A stretch of 64,000 bases of DNA from an uncultured OCS116 cluster bacterium (GTDB lineage: Bacteria > Pseudomonadota > Alphaproteobacteria > Rhizobiales > TMED25): assembly GCA_902633855.1 (NCBI GenBank), contig CACPHU010000001.1:1-64000 (forward strand), in the 5' to 3' direction. Below the pieces are notes generated by a model, which ran no database searches, had not been told where the DNA came from, and saw only the letters and a program-made list of their open reading frames with translations. Below, in pieces: positions 28,698 through 38,042 of this stretch; the first letter of the stretch is position 1; each line of letters opens with the position of its first letter. The translations under genes and the position numbers were made by a program.

Positions 28698-28740
28698 TAT
28701 TGAGAATTTTGTATAGAATATACTAGATGAAATTATTAAT

Positions 28741-28766
28741 TGATTTATATCACATAAAATAAATCA
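28741..28766. repeat. Inverted repeat between hemJ and rho
   Basis: TGATTTAT (28741-28748) and ATAAATCA (28759-28766) are perfect 8-bp arms around a 10-base loop, in the 83-bp gap between the hemJ stop and the rho start. It could form a hairpin in the rho leader or act as an operator; no T-run follows in the leftward direction. Confidence 0.35.
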
Positions 28767-28780
28767 TATCAAAAGAAAAA

Positions 28781-29224
28781 TTAAGGTCTTAAAATGACCA
28801 AAAATACAATTAGTATAATTAAAACTGTTGGAATTTCGTTAATTACGCGAAAAAATCTATGTGTTTTTACATTCTTATCTTGTTGAAATTTTTTCATATA
28901 CCCAATCAATAAACCATGATATGCAGATAAAATTACCACCAATAAAAACTTTGAATGAAACCAAAAATCTTGGGAAAAATCTATCACATCAAAATAAAAA
29001 ATTAATAAAAGACCAAACACCCAAGATACTATCATCGCAGGAGACATGATATATCTTCCTAATCGATACTCCATAGTCTTCAGTAATTCCGAAGCTTCAC
29101 TACCTGCTTGTAAATCAGAGTGATATACAAATAACCTTGGTAAATAAAGGAGAGCAGCAGACCAAGCAATTACAGATATTATATGTAACGATTTAACTAT
29201 TAAGTATAAGTTACCATCATCCAT
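28781..29224 (-). CDS. hemJ: Protoporphyrinogen IX oxidase HemJ
   Basis: A 147-residue four-span membrane protein of the HemJ (formerly UPF0093) family that oxidises protoporphyrinogen IX. The first span has VKSLHIISVIAWSAALLYLPRLFVYH with the conserved haem-binding histidine H14, and the third span holds WFHSKFLLVVILSAYHG. It starts on the base next to the hemE stop, so hemE-hemJ are one haem-synthesis unit. Confidence 0.92.
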   Translation of the reverse strand: MDDGNLYLIVKSLHIISVIAWSAALLYLPRLFVYHSDLQAGSEASELLKTMEYRLGRYIMSPAMIVSWVFGLLLIFYFDVIDFSQDFWFHSKFLLVVILSAYHGLLIGYMKKFQQDKNVKTHRFFRVINEIPTVLIILIVFLVILRP

Positions 29225-30250
29225 TTAACTGAGGCTCCTAACAAATTGTACAAGATCTAGCACATGCTGAGGTGGTGTATTTTTCAGGATACCATGACCA
29301 AGTCCAAGAATAAAGGGTTGATCACGAAACTTGTTAATATTTAACTCAATGTCTTTCTTGAGTTCTGCTCCGCCTCTAAGTAAAATATTAGGTGAGATAT
29401 TACCTTGAACTATAAATTTTTTCTGGAGAATATTCCTAACGTAATCTCTGTCTAGTTCACTATCGACGGCTATTATATTTAACCCTGTTTCCAAGGCATA
29501 TTTTTCATAAAATTTATGAGCGCCCTTGGGGAAACCAATTATAGGAGTTTTTGGGAAAACATCTTTTACTTTTGCGATAATTTTACTCGTTGGCTTGATT
29601 ACCCAATTATTAAATTGACTTTCATTCAGAACACCTGCCCATGAATCAAAAATTTTTACAATGTCAGCCCCTGCTTGAATCTGTAAAATTAAGTAAGCAG
29701 CAGATAGATCGACCAGTACATCAATGATATCATTTGCTAATGATTGGTTGTCCTCCATCCATTTAACGGATTGAGATAGATCTTTTTTTGATCGACCATT
29801 AATCATATAAGTCATTACAGTCCAGGGTGCACCACAAAACCCTATCAAACTCTTCTCTCTTGGTAACTTATTTCTAGTTAAATTAATCGCCTCACCAACG
29901 TTTACTAATTTTGATTTTTCGACTTCAGTGATAACATTCAAAACAGGGTTTTCTATAAGAGGTTTTTCTAAGACAGGACCAATCTTCTCCTCAAATTTTA
30001 TACCCATACCAAAGTTTTGTAAGATTAATAAAATATCTGCAAAAATAATAGCCGCGTCCAAGTCAAATCTACTTATTGGCTGTAAAGTTACCTCGGATGC
30101 ATAATCTGGTTTGTAACACAAGTCTAAAAAACTACCGGCTTTATTTCTGATAACATTGTATTCAGGTAAATACCGACCAGCTTGTCTCATGAGCCATATG
30201 GGAGGTGGCCATATTTTATCCCCATCGTTTAATTTACACAGAATAGTCAT
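29225..30250 (-). CDS. hemE: Uroporphyrinogen decarboxylase
   Basis: A 341-residue cytoplasmic enzyme that removes four carboxyl groups from uroporphyrinogen III. It opens with the signature PPIWLMRQAGRYLPEY, whose arginines bind substrate, followed by DLDAAIIFADIL and FCGAPWTVMTYMI. In Caulobacter and other alphaproteobacteria hemE borders the replication origin; here its upstream side is the 366-bp DnaA-box-bearing gap. Confidence 0.96.
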   Translation of the reverse strand: MTILCKLNDGDKIWPPPIWLMRQAGRYLPEYNVIRNKAGSFLDLCYKPDYASEVTLQPISRFDLDAAIIFADILLILQNFGMGIKFEEKIGPVLEKPLIENPVLNVITEVEKSKLVNVGEAINLTRNKLPREKSLIGFCGAPWTVMTYMINGRSKKDLSQSVKWMEDNQSLANDIIDVLVDLSAAYLILQIQAGADIVKIFDSWAGVLNESQFNNWVIKPTSKIIAKVKDVFPKTPIIGFPKGAHKFYEKYALETGLNIIAVDSELDRDYVRNILQKKFIVQGNISPNILLRGGAELKKDIELNINKFRDQPFILGLGHGILKNTPPQHVLDLVQFVRSLS

Positions 30251-30616
30251 TATATATTATTAAATAGTTTTTGTTGTTGTTACCGTGTGGAAATTGGTAA
30301 TTATTTTTAATGCACAAAATATCCACATTTTAAATATTAACAGGGTAAGCATATAACTTTAATAGCAAAGTTTGAATATCTAACTTTAAATTTAAATAAT
30401 CATTCATTGATCGGATCTTTTATCTGTGTCGCTCTCTTACAAATTCTGTTAGCAATTTGTGTATAACTTGTACATAAGTTTTACTAAAAATATATGTTAG
30501 TAAAGTTTGTGGGTTATTAACTGCAACTATGATGTTAATAAATTCCGGGAAATATGTATAAAATTAGATATTTTTTCTGTATTTTAGAGATATACACATT
30601 ATTGGAGTACTTATAA
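30251..30616. other. oriC: Candidate chromosomal replication origin (oriC)
   Basis: A 366-bp AT-rich non-coding gap between divergent hemE and ppsR, the conserved origin location in Caulobacter and other alphaproteobacteria. DnaA-box-like 9-mers: TGTGTATAA at 30458-30466 (exact reverse of TTATACACA), TGTACATAA at 30469-30477, ATATCCACA at 30319-30327, ATATACACA at 30590-30598, and weaker TGTGGAAAT at 30286 and TGTGGGTTA at 30508. Flanking gene sets point away from it on both sides (hemE-hemJ-rho left, ppsR-maf-coaE-dnaQ right). dnaA itself is 19 kb to the right, parS 8.4 kb to the left. Function is inferred from context and boxes, not shown. Confidence 0.75.
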
Positions 30617-31447
30617 ATGGTGCCTGTTGAAAATAAAATTTCTTATAATATACATTTGGTAAGTGACTCAACTGGTGAAACACTTAGTACAATAGCGAAA
30701 GCTGTACTAGTTCAATACAAGAACCTGAACTTTGAACAACATATACATTCTCTTGTTAGGAGCAAAAAACAAATTGAAACTGTATATGAAGAGATAAAAG
30801 AGAAACCGGGGATAATTCTGTGCACTCTATATGACATTGAGTTAAAGAAGATACTTCAGACTTTGTGCGATGAGCTAAGCATACCACTTATTGATCCACT
30901 TGATACAATTCATCAGTCGCTGACGTCAGTTTATGGAATAAAAGGCAGCCCAATAGTTGGTGGACAACACCAGTTAAATACTGAGTATTTTGAAAGAATT
31001 GATGCGATGAATTATACGCTCGCACATGACGACGGTATTATTTCTGGAGATTTAAATGCAGCAGACATTATACTCATCGGCGTCAGTCGAACATCAAAAA
31101 CTCCCACAAGCATCTATTTAGCAAATAGGGGTATAAAAACTGCGAATATACCTTTTGTGAATAACATTCCTTTGCCACCCGAATTGGATACGGTAAAACA
31201 TCCTATGATTGTAGGACTTGTAGCAACACCTGAGCGAATAATACAAATTAGAAAAAATAGACTGATGGCCTTAAATGCAAAAGATGATAGCAACTATGTG
31301 GATAAGAGGCTTGTTAGTGAAGAAATTCTAAAAGCAAAAAAACTTTTTGAAAATAATAATTGGCCCGTTATTGATGTAACTAGAAAATCTATTGAAGAGA
31401 CTGCTGCGGAGATAATGCTTTTGCTCAGGGGAAGGCATACTGCATAA
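30617..31447 (+). CDS. ppsR: Pyruvate,phosphate dikinase / PEP synthase regulatory protein
   Basis: A 276-residue bifunctional kinase/pyrophosphorylase (DUF299 family) that switches PPDK or PEP synthase off and on by threonine phosphorylation. It has HLVSDSTGETLSTIAKA at the N-terminus and the P-loop-like GVSRTSKTPTSIYLANRG at about residue 154. Whether the target here is PPDK or PEP synthase cannot be told. It is the first gene right of the candidate origin; its stop overlaps the maf start by one base. Confidence 0.93.
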   Translation: MVPVENKISYNIHLVSDSTGETLSTIAKAVLVQYKNLNFEQHIHSLVRSKKQIETVYEEIKEKPGIILCTLYDIELKKILQTLCDELSIPLIDPLDTIHQSLTSVYGIKGSPIVGGQHQLNTEYFERIDAMNYTLAHDDGIISGDLNAADIILIGVSRTSKTPTSIYLANRGIKTANIPFVNNIPLPPELDTVKHPMIVGLVATPERIIQIRKNRLMALNAKDDSNYVDKRLVSEEILKAKKLFENNNWPVIDVTRKSIEETAAEIMLLLRGRHTA

Positions 31448-32052
31448 TGGAATATGATATAATATTAGCAACTCAGAGTGAAATAAGAAGAAATTTACTC
31501 AAGAAAACAGGCATTAGGTTCAAGGCCATTAAATCAGATTTTGATGAGACACAATTACAAGATTCCCTTAATGGCAAAATATGCTCATTGAAAGATGCCC
31601 AAGATCTGGTAAAGAAACTCTCTTTCGAGAAAGCCAAAAATATTTCTGGTAGATATGGTAAAGATTTGATTATTGGTTGTGATCAAACACTCTACTTTAA
31701 AAAAAGAATTTTAAATAAACCAGTAAATTATGAAGAATCTATCGAGCAACTTAGGGGCTTAAGTGGTGAAAATCATAAGCTTATTACAGCCACTACTTGT
31801 GTCATGAAATCTAAACAGATCTGGTCTTACATATCGGTGCAAGATATGCAGATGAGGACACTTAGTGATGAATACATAAAAAACTACATAAGGGAGATTG
31901 GCGATAAAGTACTCAATATACTCGGCGCCTATGAGATTGAAGGTAAAGGAATTAACTTGTTTGAGAGTATTGGAGATGACCTATTCTCAATTCAAGGTAT
32001 TTCAATATTACAACTTACAAAATTTCTAAGAAAAGCAGGGTATATTGAATGA
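31447..32052 (+). CDS. maf: Maf-family nucleotide pyrophosphatase
   Basis: A 201-residue Maf/HAM1-type protein hydrolysing non-canonical nucleoside triphosphates. Visible motifs are ILATQSEIRRNLLKKTGI, SDFDET, and IIGCDQTLYFKKRILNKP with the catalytic aspartate. The usual SxSxxR of the N-terminus is TQSEIRR, and the ending IQGISILQLTKFLR fits the family. It overlaps ppsR by 1 bp and coaE by 4 bp, so the three are translationally coupled. Confidence 0.85.
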   Translation: MEYDIILATQSEIRRNLLKKTGIRFKAIKSDFDETQLQDSLNGKICSLKDAQDLVKKLSFEKAKNISGRYGKDLIIGCDQTLYFKKRILNKPVNYEESIEQLRGLSGENHKLITATTCVMKSKQIWSYISVQDMQMRTLSDEYIKNYIREIGDKVLNILGAYEIEGKGINLFESIGDDLFSIQGISILQLTKFLRKAGYIE

Positions 32053-32642
32053 TCAAAATTGGCTTAACGGGTTCAATAGCTGTTGGGAAATCATTTGTTT
32101 TAAGCATATTTAAGACTGAATATAATATACCTGTATTTAGTTCTGATGAATGTGTAAGAGGGATTTATAGACATAATGTTGATTTAAATAATTTTATAAA
32201 AGATGAGATACTTGTTAGTGATAATGAGTTTAGTAACGAAGATATCGCGAATATTGTGTTTAAAGATAGTATAAAACTAGAAAAATTGGAGAATTATATT
32301 CATCCTCTTGTTAAGATAGAAAGAGATAATTTTATAAATCAAGAGCTTAGTAAAAAATCTAAATTTGTGGTTATAGAGGTACCGTTACTTTTTGAAAAAA
32401 ACTTGGAGCATGAGTTCGATAAAATTATACTCGTAGATGTGACGGAAAACATTCAAGAAAAAAGGGCCTTATTAAGAAAAAATATGAGCAAAGAGAAGTA
32501 TTTAGCGATAAAAGCAAACCAAATACCAAATAGTGAAAAGATTAATAGATCAGATTTCATAATTAATAATCATGACGAAGCGAAAACAAGAGATCATATA
32601 GAAAAAATCGTAAAAGAGTTAAATAAGCTGATGAGTATTTAA
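32049..32642 (+). CDS. coaE: Dephospho-CoA kinase
   Basis: A 197-residue P-loop kinase catalysing the last step of CoA synthesis. The P-loop is GLTGSIAVGKS at residues 5-15, followed by SSDECVRGIY (the Asp of the family's DAD region), an HPLVKIE block and VVIEVPLLFE. The ATG overlaps the maf stop (ATGA). coaA and coaBC elsewhere in the window supply earlier steps. Confidence 0.92.
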   Translation: MIKIGLTGSIAVGKSFVLSIFKTEYNIPVFSSDECVRGIYRHNVDLNNFIKDEILVSDNEFSNEDIANIVFKDSIKLEKLENYIHPLVKIERDNFINQELSKKSKFVVIEVPLLFEKNLEHEFDKIILVDVTENIQEKRALLRKNMSKEKYLAIKANQIPNSEKINRSDFIINNHDEAKTRDHIEKIVKELNKLMSI

Positions 32643-32643
32643 A

Positions 32644-33333
32644 ATGAGAGAGATTGTTGTTGATATAGAGACAACTGGTTTAGACCCAAAAAAAGGTGAT
32701 AAAATTATTGAGATTGCTTGCCTGGAGTTAATTAATCATATTCCAACAGATAAATATTTTCATGAGTACGTGAACCCGCAAGGAAAAGAAATTTCCGAAG
32801 GGGCTTTTAAAGTACATGGCATATCAAATGATTTTTTAAATGAAAAGCCAATTTTTGATGAAGTTGCAGATAATTTTCTTGAGTTTATCGGTGACTCAGC
32901 TGTTTTAGCGCATAATGCATCTTTTGATGTTGGCTTTCTAAATCATGAATTATCTCTTGAGAGCAAAAAACTAATTGCAGATGATAAGGTTATTGATACT
33001 CTTGCTATTGCAAGGGCAAAACATCCTGGTATGCCAAATAACCTAGATGCGTTATGTAAACGATATAACATAGCTGAGCAAAAAAGAGGTCTGCATGATG
33101 CAAAATCTGACTGCGAATTATTGGCACAAGTTTATATAGAATTAATCGGTGGTCGCCAAAGTAATCTCGAATTACACAAAGATGATACTAATAAAAGTCT
33201 ACTTGATGATAATGTAAGTAGAGTTCTGCGTGAGAGACGGCCAGCACAGGAGCTTACACCTGAAGAGCTTGATAAACATCGTGAATTTACCAAGAATTTT
33301 GTAAAAAAAGCATTGTGGTCTAAAAAAGACTAA
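32644..33333 (+). CDS. dnaQ: DNA polymerase III subunit epsilon
   Basis: A 229-residue DEDDh 3'-5' proofreading exonuclease. Exo I is VDIETTGLDP, Exo II LAHNASFDVGFLNHEL, and Exo III HDAKSDCELLA with the catalytic histidine. It is followed by a short tail (REFTKNFVKKALW), as in polymerase epsilon subunits. It starts 1 bp after coaE and converges on secB with 2 bp between the stops. Confidence 0.93.
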   Translation: MREIVVDIETTGLDPKKGDKIIEIACLELINHIPTDKYFHEYVNPQGKEISEGAFKVHGISNDFLNEKPIFDEVADNFLEFIGDSAVLAHNASFDVGFLNHELSLESKKLIADDKVIDTLAIARAKHPGMPNNLDALCKRYNIAEQKRGLHDAKSDCELLAQVYIELIGGRQSNLELHKDDTNKSLLDDNVSRVLRERRPAQELTPEELDKHREFTKNFVKKALWSKKD

Positions 33334-33335
33334 AA

Positions 33336-33773
33336 TTAATTTTTCCGCATATTTTTTTCAAAAAGCTTTAAAAAATCTATGGGCTCAATATAAAGTGGAG
33401 GGAATCCACCATCTCTTACACTATCAGCAATTATTCTTCTCACAAATGGAAAGAGCATTCTTGGGATTTCAACAAGTATGACAAATGACTTGTTATTTTG
33501 TTCAATATTATTGAGCTGAACAACGCATGCATAAGACAAATCAATAATAAAACATGGCTCATCTTCAATTGTAGATGTAGCCTTGGTACTAATTTCGACC
33601 TCATAAATGCTATTTTCTTTATCTAAAGTTGCTGCATTCACGTTAACGCTGACATTTATATCTGGCTTTGCCATCATATGGGGAAGTTTTCTTGGGACTT
33701 TTGGGTTCTCGAAAGAGAGATCCTTCACATATTGGCTCAGAAATTTAAACCCACTTTTTAATTCTTCATTCAT
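33336..33773 (-). CDS. secB: Protein-export chaperone SecB
   Basis: A 145-residue homotetrameric cytoplasmic chaperone that keeps preproteins unfolded and passes them to SecA. Diagnostic blocks are QYVKDLSFENP near the start, VLVEIPRMLFPFVRRIIADSVRDGGFPPLYIEPIDF split across the last strand and helix, and YEVEISTKAT. It is divergent from the Tim44-like gene, the normal alphaproteobacterial arrangement. Confidence 0.95.
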   Translation of the reverse strand: MNEELKSGFKFLSQYVKDLSFENPKVPRKLPHMMAKPDINVSVNVNAATLDKENSIYEVEISTKATSTIEDEPCFIIDLSYACVVQLNNIEQNNKSFVILVEIPRMLFPFVRRIIADSVRDGGFPPLYIEPIDFLKLFEKNMRKN

Positions 33774-33912
33774 AGCAATAAATAAAAACTTGATAATTAT
33801 ATCATAGCAGATAGTGGCTTTCGGTCAATTATTTGAAAAATCTGATAAAATATTTTCAATTATTTCTGTAATACATATATATTATAGGTAAATAAAAACT
33901 TTTGATTCCAAT

Positions 33913-34566
33913 ATGTTTGATATCATAAATTTAATACTGCTCATAATTGTAATATTTATATTGATAATGTTACGCTCTGTTCTTGGTAGAAGAACTGGTC
34001 TAGAAAAACCAGTTGTCATAGACTTTGATGAGCATAAAAGTAAAGCTGCTGGAAAAACTCATGAAGGTGACGTTAGCAGCCCACAAGAGATTAATGAAGA
34101 TGAAAAAAATATTAGCAGTTTTCTTGGTGAATTAAAGTATCTTGAGAAGTCATTGAATGGTTTTAGCCTTGAATATTTCAAGGAAGGAGCAATTAAAGCA
34201 TACGAAATGATTCTGATTGGGCACTCTGAAGAAGATCACAAGACTTTGAACTCACTTTTGGGAAAAGAACTCTATGAGGATTTTAAGGCTTCCATTGACG
34301 CAAGAAATGAAGCTGCACAAAAACTTGAATATAGTATTATTAAAGTTAGCGAATTGCAGATTGATGACATAAAAATAGAGAAAAATATAGCGAGTATAAC
34401 CTGTAGTATTAATGCTGAGACGAGCTCAACCATTAGTGAGTTGAAGGATGATGAAAAATCTACAAAAAGAAATAGTGCAAAGACTAAGGAAGTTTGGACG
34501 TTTAGCAAAAATTTAAAGTCGAAAGATCCGAATTGGAAAGTAATAGCAATACGTCGGCTTAATTAA
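33913..34566 (+). CDS. timA: Tim44/TimA-like membrane-anchored protein
   Basis: A 217-residue protein with a single N-terminal membrane span (residues 4-20) and a C-terminal Tim44-like domain: FKEGAIKAYEMILIGHSEED, then LYEDFKASIDARNEAAQKLEY, ending KDPNWKVIAIRRLN. In mitochondria Tim44 tethers Hsp70 to the import channel; the bacterial version is periplasmic-facing or cytoplasmic and its role is not settled. It always sits between secB and mltA in relatives. mltA starts 12 bp later. Confidence 0.88.
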   Translation: MFDIINLILLIIVIFILIMLRSVLGRRTGLEKPVVIDFDEHKSKAAGKTHEGDVSSPQEINEDEKNISSFLGELKYLEKSLNGFSLEYFKEGAIKAYEMILIGHSEEDHKTLNSLLGKELYEDFKASIDARNEAAQKLEYSIIKVSELQIDDIKIEKNIASITCSINAETSSTISELKDDEKSTKRNSAKTKEVWTFSKNLKSKDPNWKVIAIRRLN

Positions 34567-34578
34567 CCAAAGCAAATA

Positions 34579-35520
34579 ATGATTAATAAAATAAATACAA
34601 AGCAACTTCAAAAAGTTTCTTTTGAAGATATAAAAGGTTGGGTACATGATAATCATTTGGATGCATTTACGGTTCTAAATAAGAGCACGAAGTACGACTT
34701 ATTAGACAAAAAAATGCAAAATAATAATATGGCACGGAGATATTTTGAAAAGAATTATCAGCCGTATAGAGTTTTAAGAAAACAAAATATGGCAAGTCTT
34801 TACACAGGATACTATGAACCATCCTTAAACGCGTCATCTGATAAAACAGGGGAATATCAATACCCTTTGTATGGATCTCCAAAAAATAAATCAGATAAAT
34901 TTGTAAATTTAACCAGAAGAGAACTCGAAGAAAAAATATATTGGGACCTTCCAATTTTAGCATGGCTATCAAATCCCGTTGGCTTATATTTCATGCACAT
35001 TCAAGGCTCTGGTACCTTAAAATTTGAAAATGGAACAGAGCGAAGATTTGTATTTAATAGCAAGAATAATTATGAATACACATCAATAGGGAGGTACTTA
35101 ACAGATAATAACTATATAAAAAAAACCCAAATATCAATGGGTTCGATAAAAAAATGGATGAGTTCAAGCCCAGAAAATTTAGCCAAAAAGTACATAAATA
35201 AATCATTTATTTTCTTTAAAGAAGACTTGAAGGATGAGGTAAATGTTCATCCATTGGGTCAACTTGGTATAAGGTTAACACCTTTCAGATCACTTGCTGT
35301 TGACATGTCAATATACAATGCTAATACCCCTATCTGGCTTGATACAAAAATCCCAATCAAGGACTCAAAAAAGTTTAAGCGACTCCAGAGACTAATGTTT
35401 GCGCAAGACAAAGGATCGGCAATAAAAGGTCTACATAGAGGGGATATTTTTTTTGGCAACGATGAAAATGCTGGAAATATGAAATCCCAGGGTGATATAA
35501 TTATATTTGATAGACTATGA
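34579..35520 (+). CDS. mltA: MltA-type lytic transglycosylase without a recognisable signal peptide
   Basis: A 313-residue murein lytic transglycosylase A homologue with LYTGYYEPSL, AWLSNPVGLYFMHIQGSG and the C-terminal 3D-domain block AQDKGSAIKG with the catalytic aspartate near D277. Known members cleave peptidoglycan in the periplasm and carry signal or lipoprotein peptides; here the first residues MINKINTKQLQKVSFEDIKG are hydrophilic and the in-frame upstream sequence hits the preceding gene's stop. Export is therefore unexplained. It overlaps the Smr gene by 4 bp. Confidence 0.85.
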   Translation: MINKINTKQLQKVSFEDIKGWVHDNHLDAFTVLNKSTKYDLLDKKMQNNNMARRYFEKNYQPYRVLRKQNMASLYTGYYEPSLNASSDKTGEYQYPLYGSPKNKSDKFVNLTRRELEEKIYWDLPILAWLSNPVGLYFMHIQGSGTLKFENGTERRFVFNSKNNYEYTSIGRYLTDNNYIKKTQISMGSIKKWMSSSPENLAKKYINKSFIFFKEDLKDEVNVHPLGQLGIRLTPFRSLAVDMSIYNANTPIWLDTKIPIKDSKKFKRLQRLMFAQDKGSAIKGLHRGDIFFGNDENAGNMKSQGDIIIFDRL

Positions 35521-36128
35521 AAAAAAATAATAAGAAAATATCAAGTAGTGATTTGAAATTATGGAACCAGATATTAGATAAGGTTGAGCCGATAAAAAAA
35601 TCTGGTAGATCTAAAGTTACACATCAGCAAGAAAGTATTATTAAAGATAACATAATAATATCAAGAGATATCAGTGAGCAAAGTACTGTCAAAAAAAGGG
35701 TCAAACGAAAAAAAATCATAAATGAAGACTTACCTAATATAATTTTAAACAATAACTCTGATGAAAAAGCTGAGTTCACAGGGATCCACCGAAGATTAGA
35801 ACAAAAAATGTCAAGGGGTCAAATCAAAATCGACTCAACTTTGGATTTGCATGGTATGAACCAGGAAGAAGCAAAAGATGCTACTATTAATTTTGTGAGG
35901 ATGGCAAAAAAGAATAACTTGAGTATTATTTTAATCATTACCGGTAAGGGTATATCAAAAGATAATGCTAATGATGGATATCGCACTAGATTTGCACGCG
36001 GTGTTTTAAATCAGAATCTTCCAAATTGGCTAAAGCTACCACAAATCCGAAATTACATAAATGGTTATAGGTACGCTAATTTAAAGCATGGTGGCGAAGG
36101 CGCCTATTACATACTTTTGAAAACTTAA
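35517..36128 (+). CDS. Smr-domain protein
   Basis: A 203-residue protein with a basic, disordered N-terminal half and a C-terminal Smr (MutS2-like) domain: LDLHGMNQEEAKDATINF and the TGKG loop, followed by PNWLKLPQIRNYINGYRYA and HGGEGAYYI. Smr domains are nicking endonucleases on DNA or RNA; the target is unknown. The ATG overlaps the mltA stop by 4 bp, and its stop abuts the hslU stop on the other strand. Confidence 0.9.
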   Translation: MKKNNKKISSSDLKLWNQILDKVEPIKKSGRSKVTHQQESIIKDNIIISRDISEQSTVKKRVKRKKIINEDLPNIILNNNSDEKAEFTGIHRRLEQKMSRGQIKIDSTLDLHGMNQEEAKDATINFVRMAKKNNLSIILIITGKGISKDNANDGYRTRFARGVLNQNLPNWLKLPQIRNYINGYRYANLKHGGEGAYYILLKT

Positions 36129-37436
36129 TTATAAAATAAACTTTGAAAGATCTGCATTATTCGCGAGATCTTCTATGTGATTTGATACATAATCTTGATC
36201 AATTTTTATATTTTTTTCATCAAGATCAGGCGCTGTGAAACTTATATCATCGAGAACTCTCTCCAGAACCGTATGAAGTCTCCTGGCACCAATATTCTCA
36301 ACATTTGAATTTACACTTACTGCAATGTCTGCAATTTTTTCTATTGCGTCTTTTGAAAATTCTAATTTAAGACCTTCTGTATCCATAAGCGCTATATATT
36401 GTTTAATCAGGCTTGCTTCTGTATCTGATAATATACTTACAAAATCTTCTTTTGATAAAGCCCCAAGCTCAACCCGTATAGGCAGTCTACCTTGTAGTTC
36501 AGGAAGAAGATCTGACGGTTTTGCAAGGTGAAATGCACCTGAAGTAATAAACAATATATGGTCTGTTTTTACAATGCCATGTTTTGTTGATACTGACGTA
36601 CCTTCAATTAGGGGAAGCAAATCTCTTTGAACTCCTTCACGACTTACATCTGCTCCTTGTCGATTTTCACGAGCGCAGATTTTATCTATCTCATCAATAA
36701 AAACAATACCATGATTCTGAACACTTTTTAGTGCCTCTTGGATAATTGTGTCGTGGTCAAGTAAATTATCAGACTCTTCTTGTAGTAGAATTTCATAGCT
36801 ATCTTTTACAAGCATCTTTTTTGATTTATACTTATCACCCATTGCTTTTCCGAGCATGTCACCAATATTCAACATACCCATTTGAGCGCCCGGCATCCCC
36901 GGTAATTCAAATGAGGTCATGTTTGATGCTGAGTCTTTTATTTTTAGATCTATTTCTTTATCATCTAAATCGCCATCTCTTAATTTTTTTCTAAATGACT
37001 CTTTAGTTGACTCTGATGCATTCTCGCCAACAAGGGCGTTGATAACTCTTTCTTCTGATAATAGGTGAGCTTTAGCTTCAACTTCTTTTCGTTTTTTCTC
37101 TTTTATCATTGCTATGGCCGTCTCAACTAAATCACGTATGATTTGTTCAACGTCACGCCCAACATAACCAACTTCAGTAAATTTTGTGGCTTCAACTTTT
37201 ATAAATGGCGCATCAGCCAATTTTGCAAGCCTACGTGAAATTTCTGTCTTGCCAACGCCTGTTGGCCCAATCATGAGTATATTTTTAGGTAATATCTCAT
37301 CTTTTAATGGACCGGTTAATTGCTGGCGACGCCATTGGTTTCGTAGAGCTATTGCACACGCTCTCTTTGCTTTATTTTGACCAATAATAAATCTATCTAG
37401 TTCGGATACAATTTCTCGTGGCGAAAAGTCTGACAT
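36129..37436 (-). CDS. hslU: ATP-dependent protease ATPase subunit HslU
   Basis: A 435-residue AAA+ unfoldase that feeds HslV. Walker A GPTGVGKT is at residues 57-64 and Walker [12 protein letters not shown], with the sensor block [21 protein letters not shown] near the C-terminus; the central I-domain is present. The pore motif [12 protein letters not shown] is intact. It follows hslV by 1 bp. Both would be expected under heat-shock control, but I found no convincing RpoH promoter upstream of hslV. Confidence 0.96.
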   Translation of the reverse strand: MSDFSPREIVSELDRFIIGQNKAKRACAIALRNQWRRQQLTGPLKDEILPKNILMIGPTGVGKTEISRRLAKLADAPFIKVEATKFTEVGYVGRDVEQIIRDLVETAIAMIKEKKRKEVEAKAHLLSEERVINALVGENASESTKESFRKKLRDGDLDDKEIDLKIKDSASNMTSFELPGMPGAQMGMLNIGDMLGKAMGDKYKSKKMLVKDSYEILLQEESDNLLDHDTIIQEALKSVQNHGIVFIDEIDKICARENRQGADVSREGVQRDLLPLIEGTSVSTKHGIVKTDHILFITSGAFHLAKPSDLLPELQGRLPIRVELGALSKEDFVSILSDTEASLIKQYIALMDTEGLKLEFSKDAIEKIADIAVSVNSNVENIGARRLHTVLERVLDDISFTAPDLDEKNIKIDQDYVSNHIEDLANNADLSKFIL

Positions 37437-37437
37437 A

Positions 37438-37998
37438 TCACTCCTTTATCTTGATGCTTTCAATAACCAAATTATCGTTTGTATAGACACAAATTTCTGA
37501 TGCTATTTTCATAGATTTTTCTGCAATTTCTTGTGCGCTTGTATCAGTGTTAAATAATGCTTTTGCTGCTGCTAAAGCGTAATTCCCACCTGATCCGATC
37601 GCAATTACGCCGTCTTCAGGTTCAAGTACATCTCCATTACCCGTCAGTACGAAGCTACAATCATTATCAGCTACCAGCATCATCGCTTCCAGCCTACGTA
37701 GATATCTATCAAGTCTCCAGTCTTTAGCTAATTCAACAGCAGCTCTTGTCAGCTGGGTCGGGTATTGCTCAAGTTTTGCTTCTAATCTATCAAATAAAGT
37801 AAGGGCATCGGCTGTTGAACCAGCGAATCCAGCAATAACTTCTTGCTTAGGGCCAAGCCTTCTTACCTTTTTTGCATTATTTTTGATAATTGTTTGCCCC
37901 AAGCTAACTTGGCCATCACCTGCAATCACAACATTATCATCTTTTCGTACCATGATGATAGTCGTACCAACCATATTTTTTTCGTTATGCTCGATCAT
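37438..37998 (-). CDS. hslV: ATP-dependent protease peptidase subunit HslV
   Basis: A 186-residue proteasome-like threonine peptidase. The active N-terminal threonine is reached only after an 11-residue leader: the mature enzyme should begin [19 protein letters not shown] at T12. Later blocks [16 protein letters not shown] and [14 protein letters not shown] are typical. E. coli HslV needs only Met removal, but longer propeptides occur in alphaproteobacteria. It is translated with hslU (1-bp gap) and diverges from hisB. Confidence 0.93.
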   Translation of the reverse strand: MIEHNEKNMVGTTIIMVRKDDNVVIAGDGQVSLGQTIIKNNAKKVRRLGPKQEVIAGFAGSTADALTLFDRLEAKLEQYPTQLTRAAVELAKDWRLDRYLRRLEAMMLVADNDCSFVLTGNGDVLEPEDGVIAIGSGGNYALAAAKALFNTDTSAQEIAEKSMKIASEICVYTNDNLVIESIKIKE

Positions 37999-38042
37999 TT
38001 AATCCCTATAATTCTAGTCACATGACTACTTTTGTCATATTT

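Noticed and set aside
33774-33912. Short repeated AAATAAAAACTT segments in the secB-timA gap as a regulatory repeat
   Set aside because: Low-complexity AT sequence of about a dozen bases; expected by chance at this base composition.
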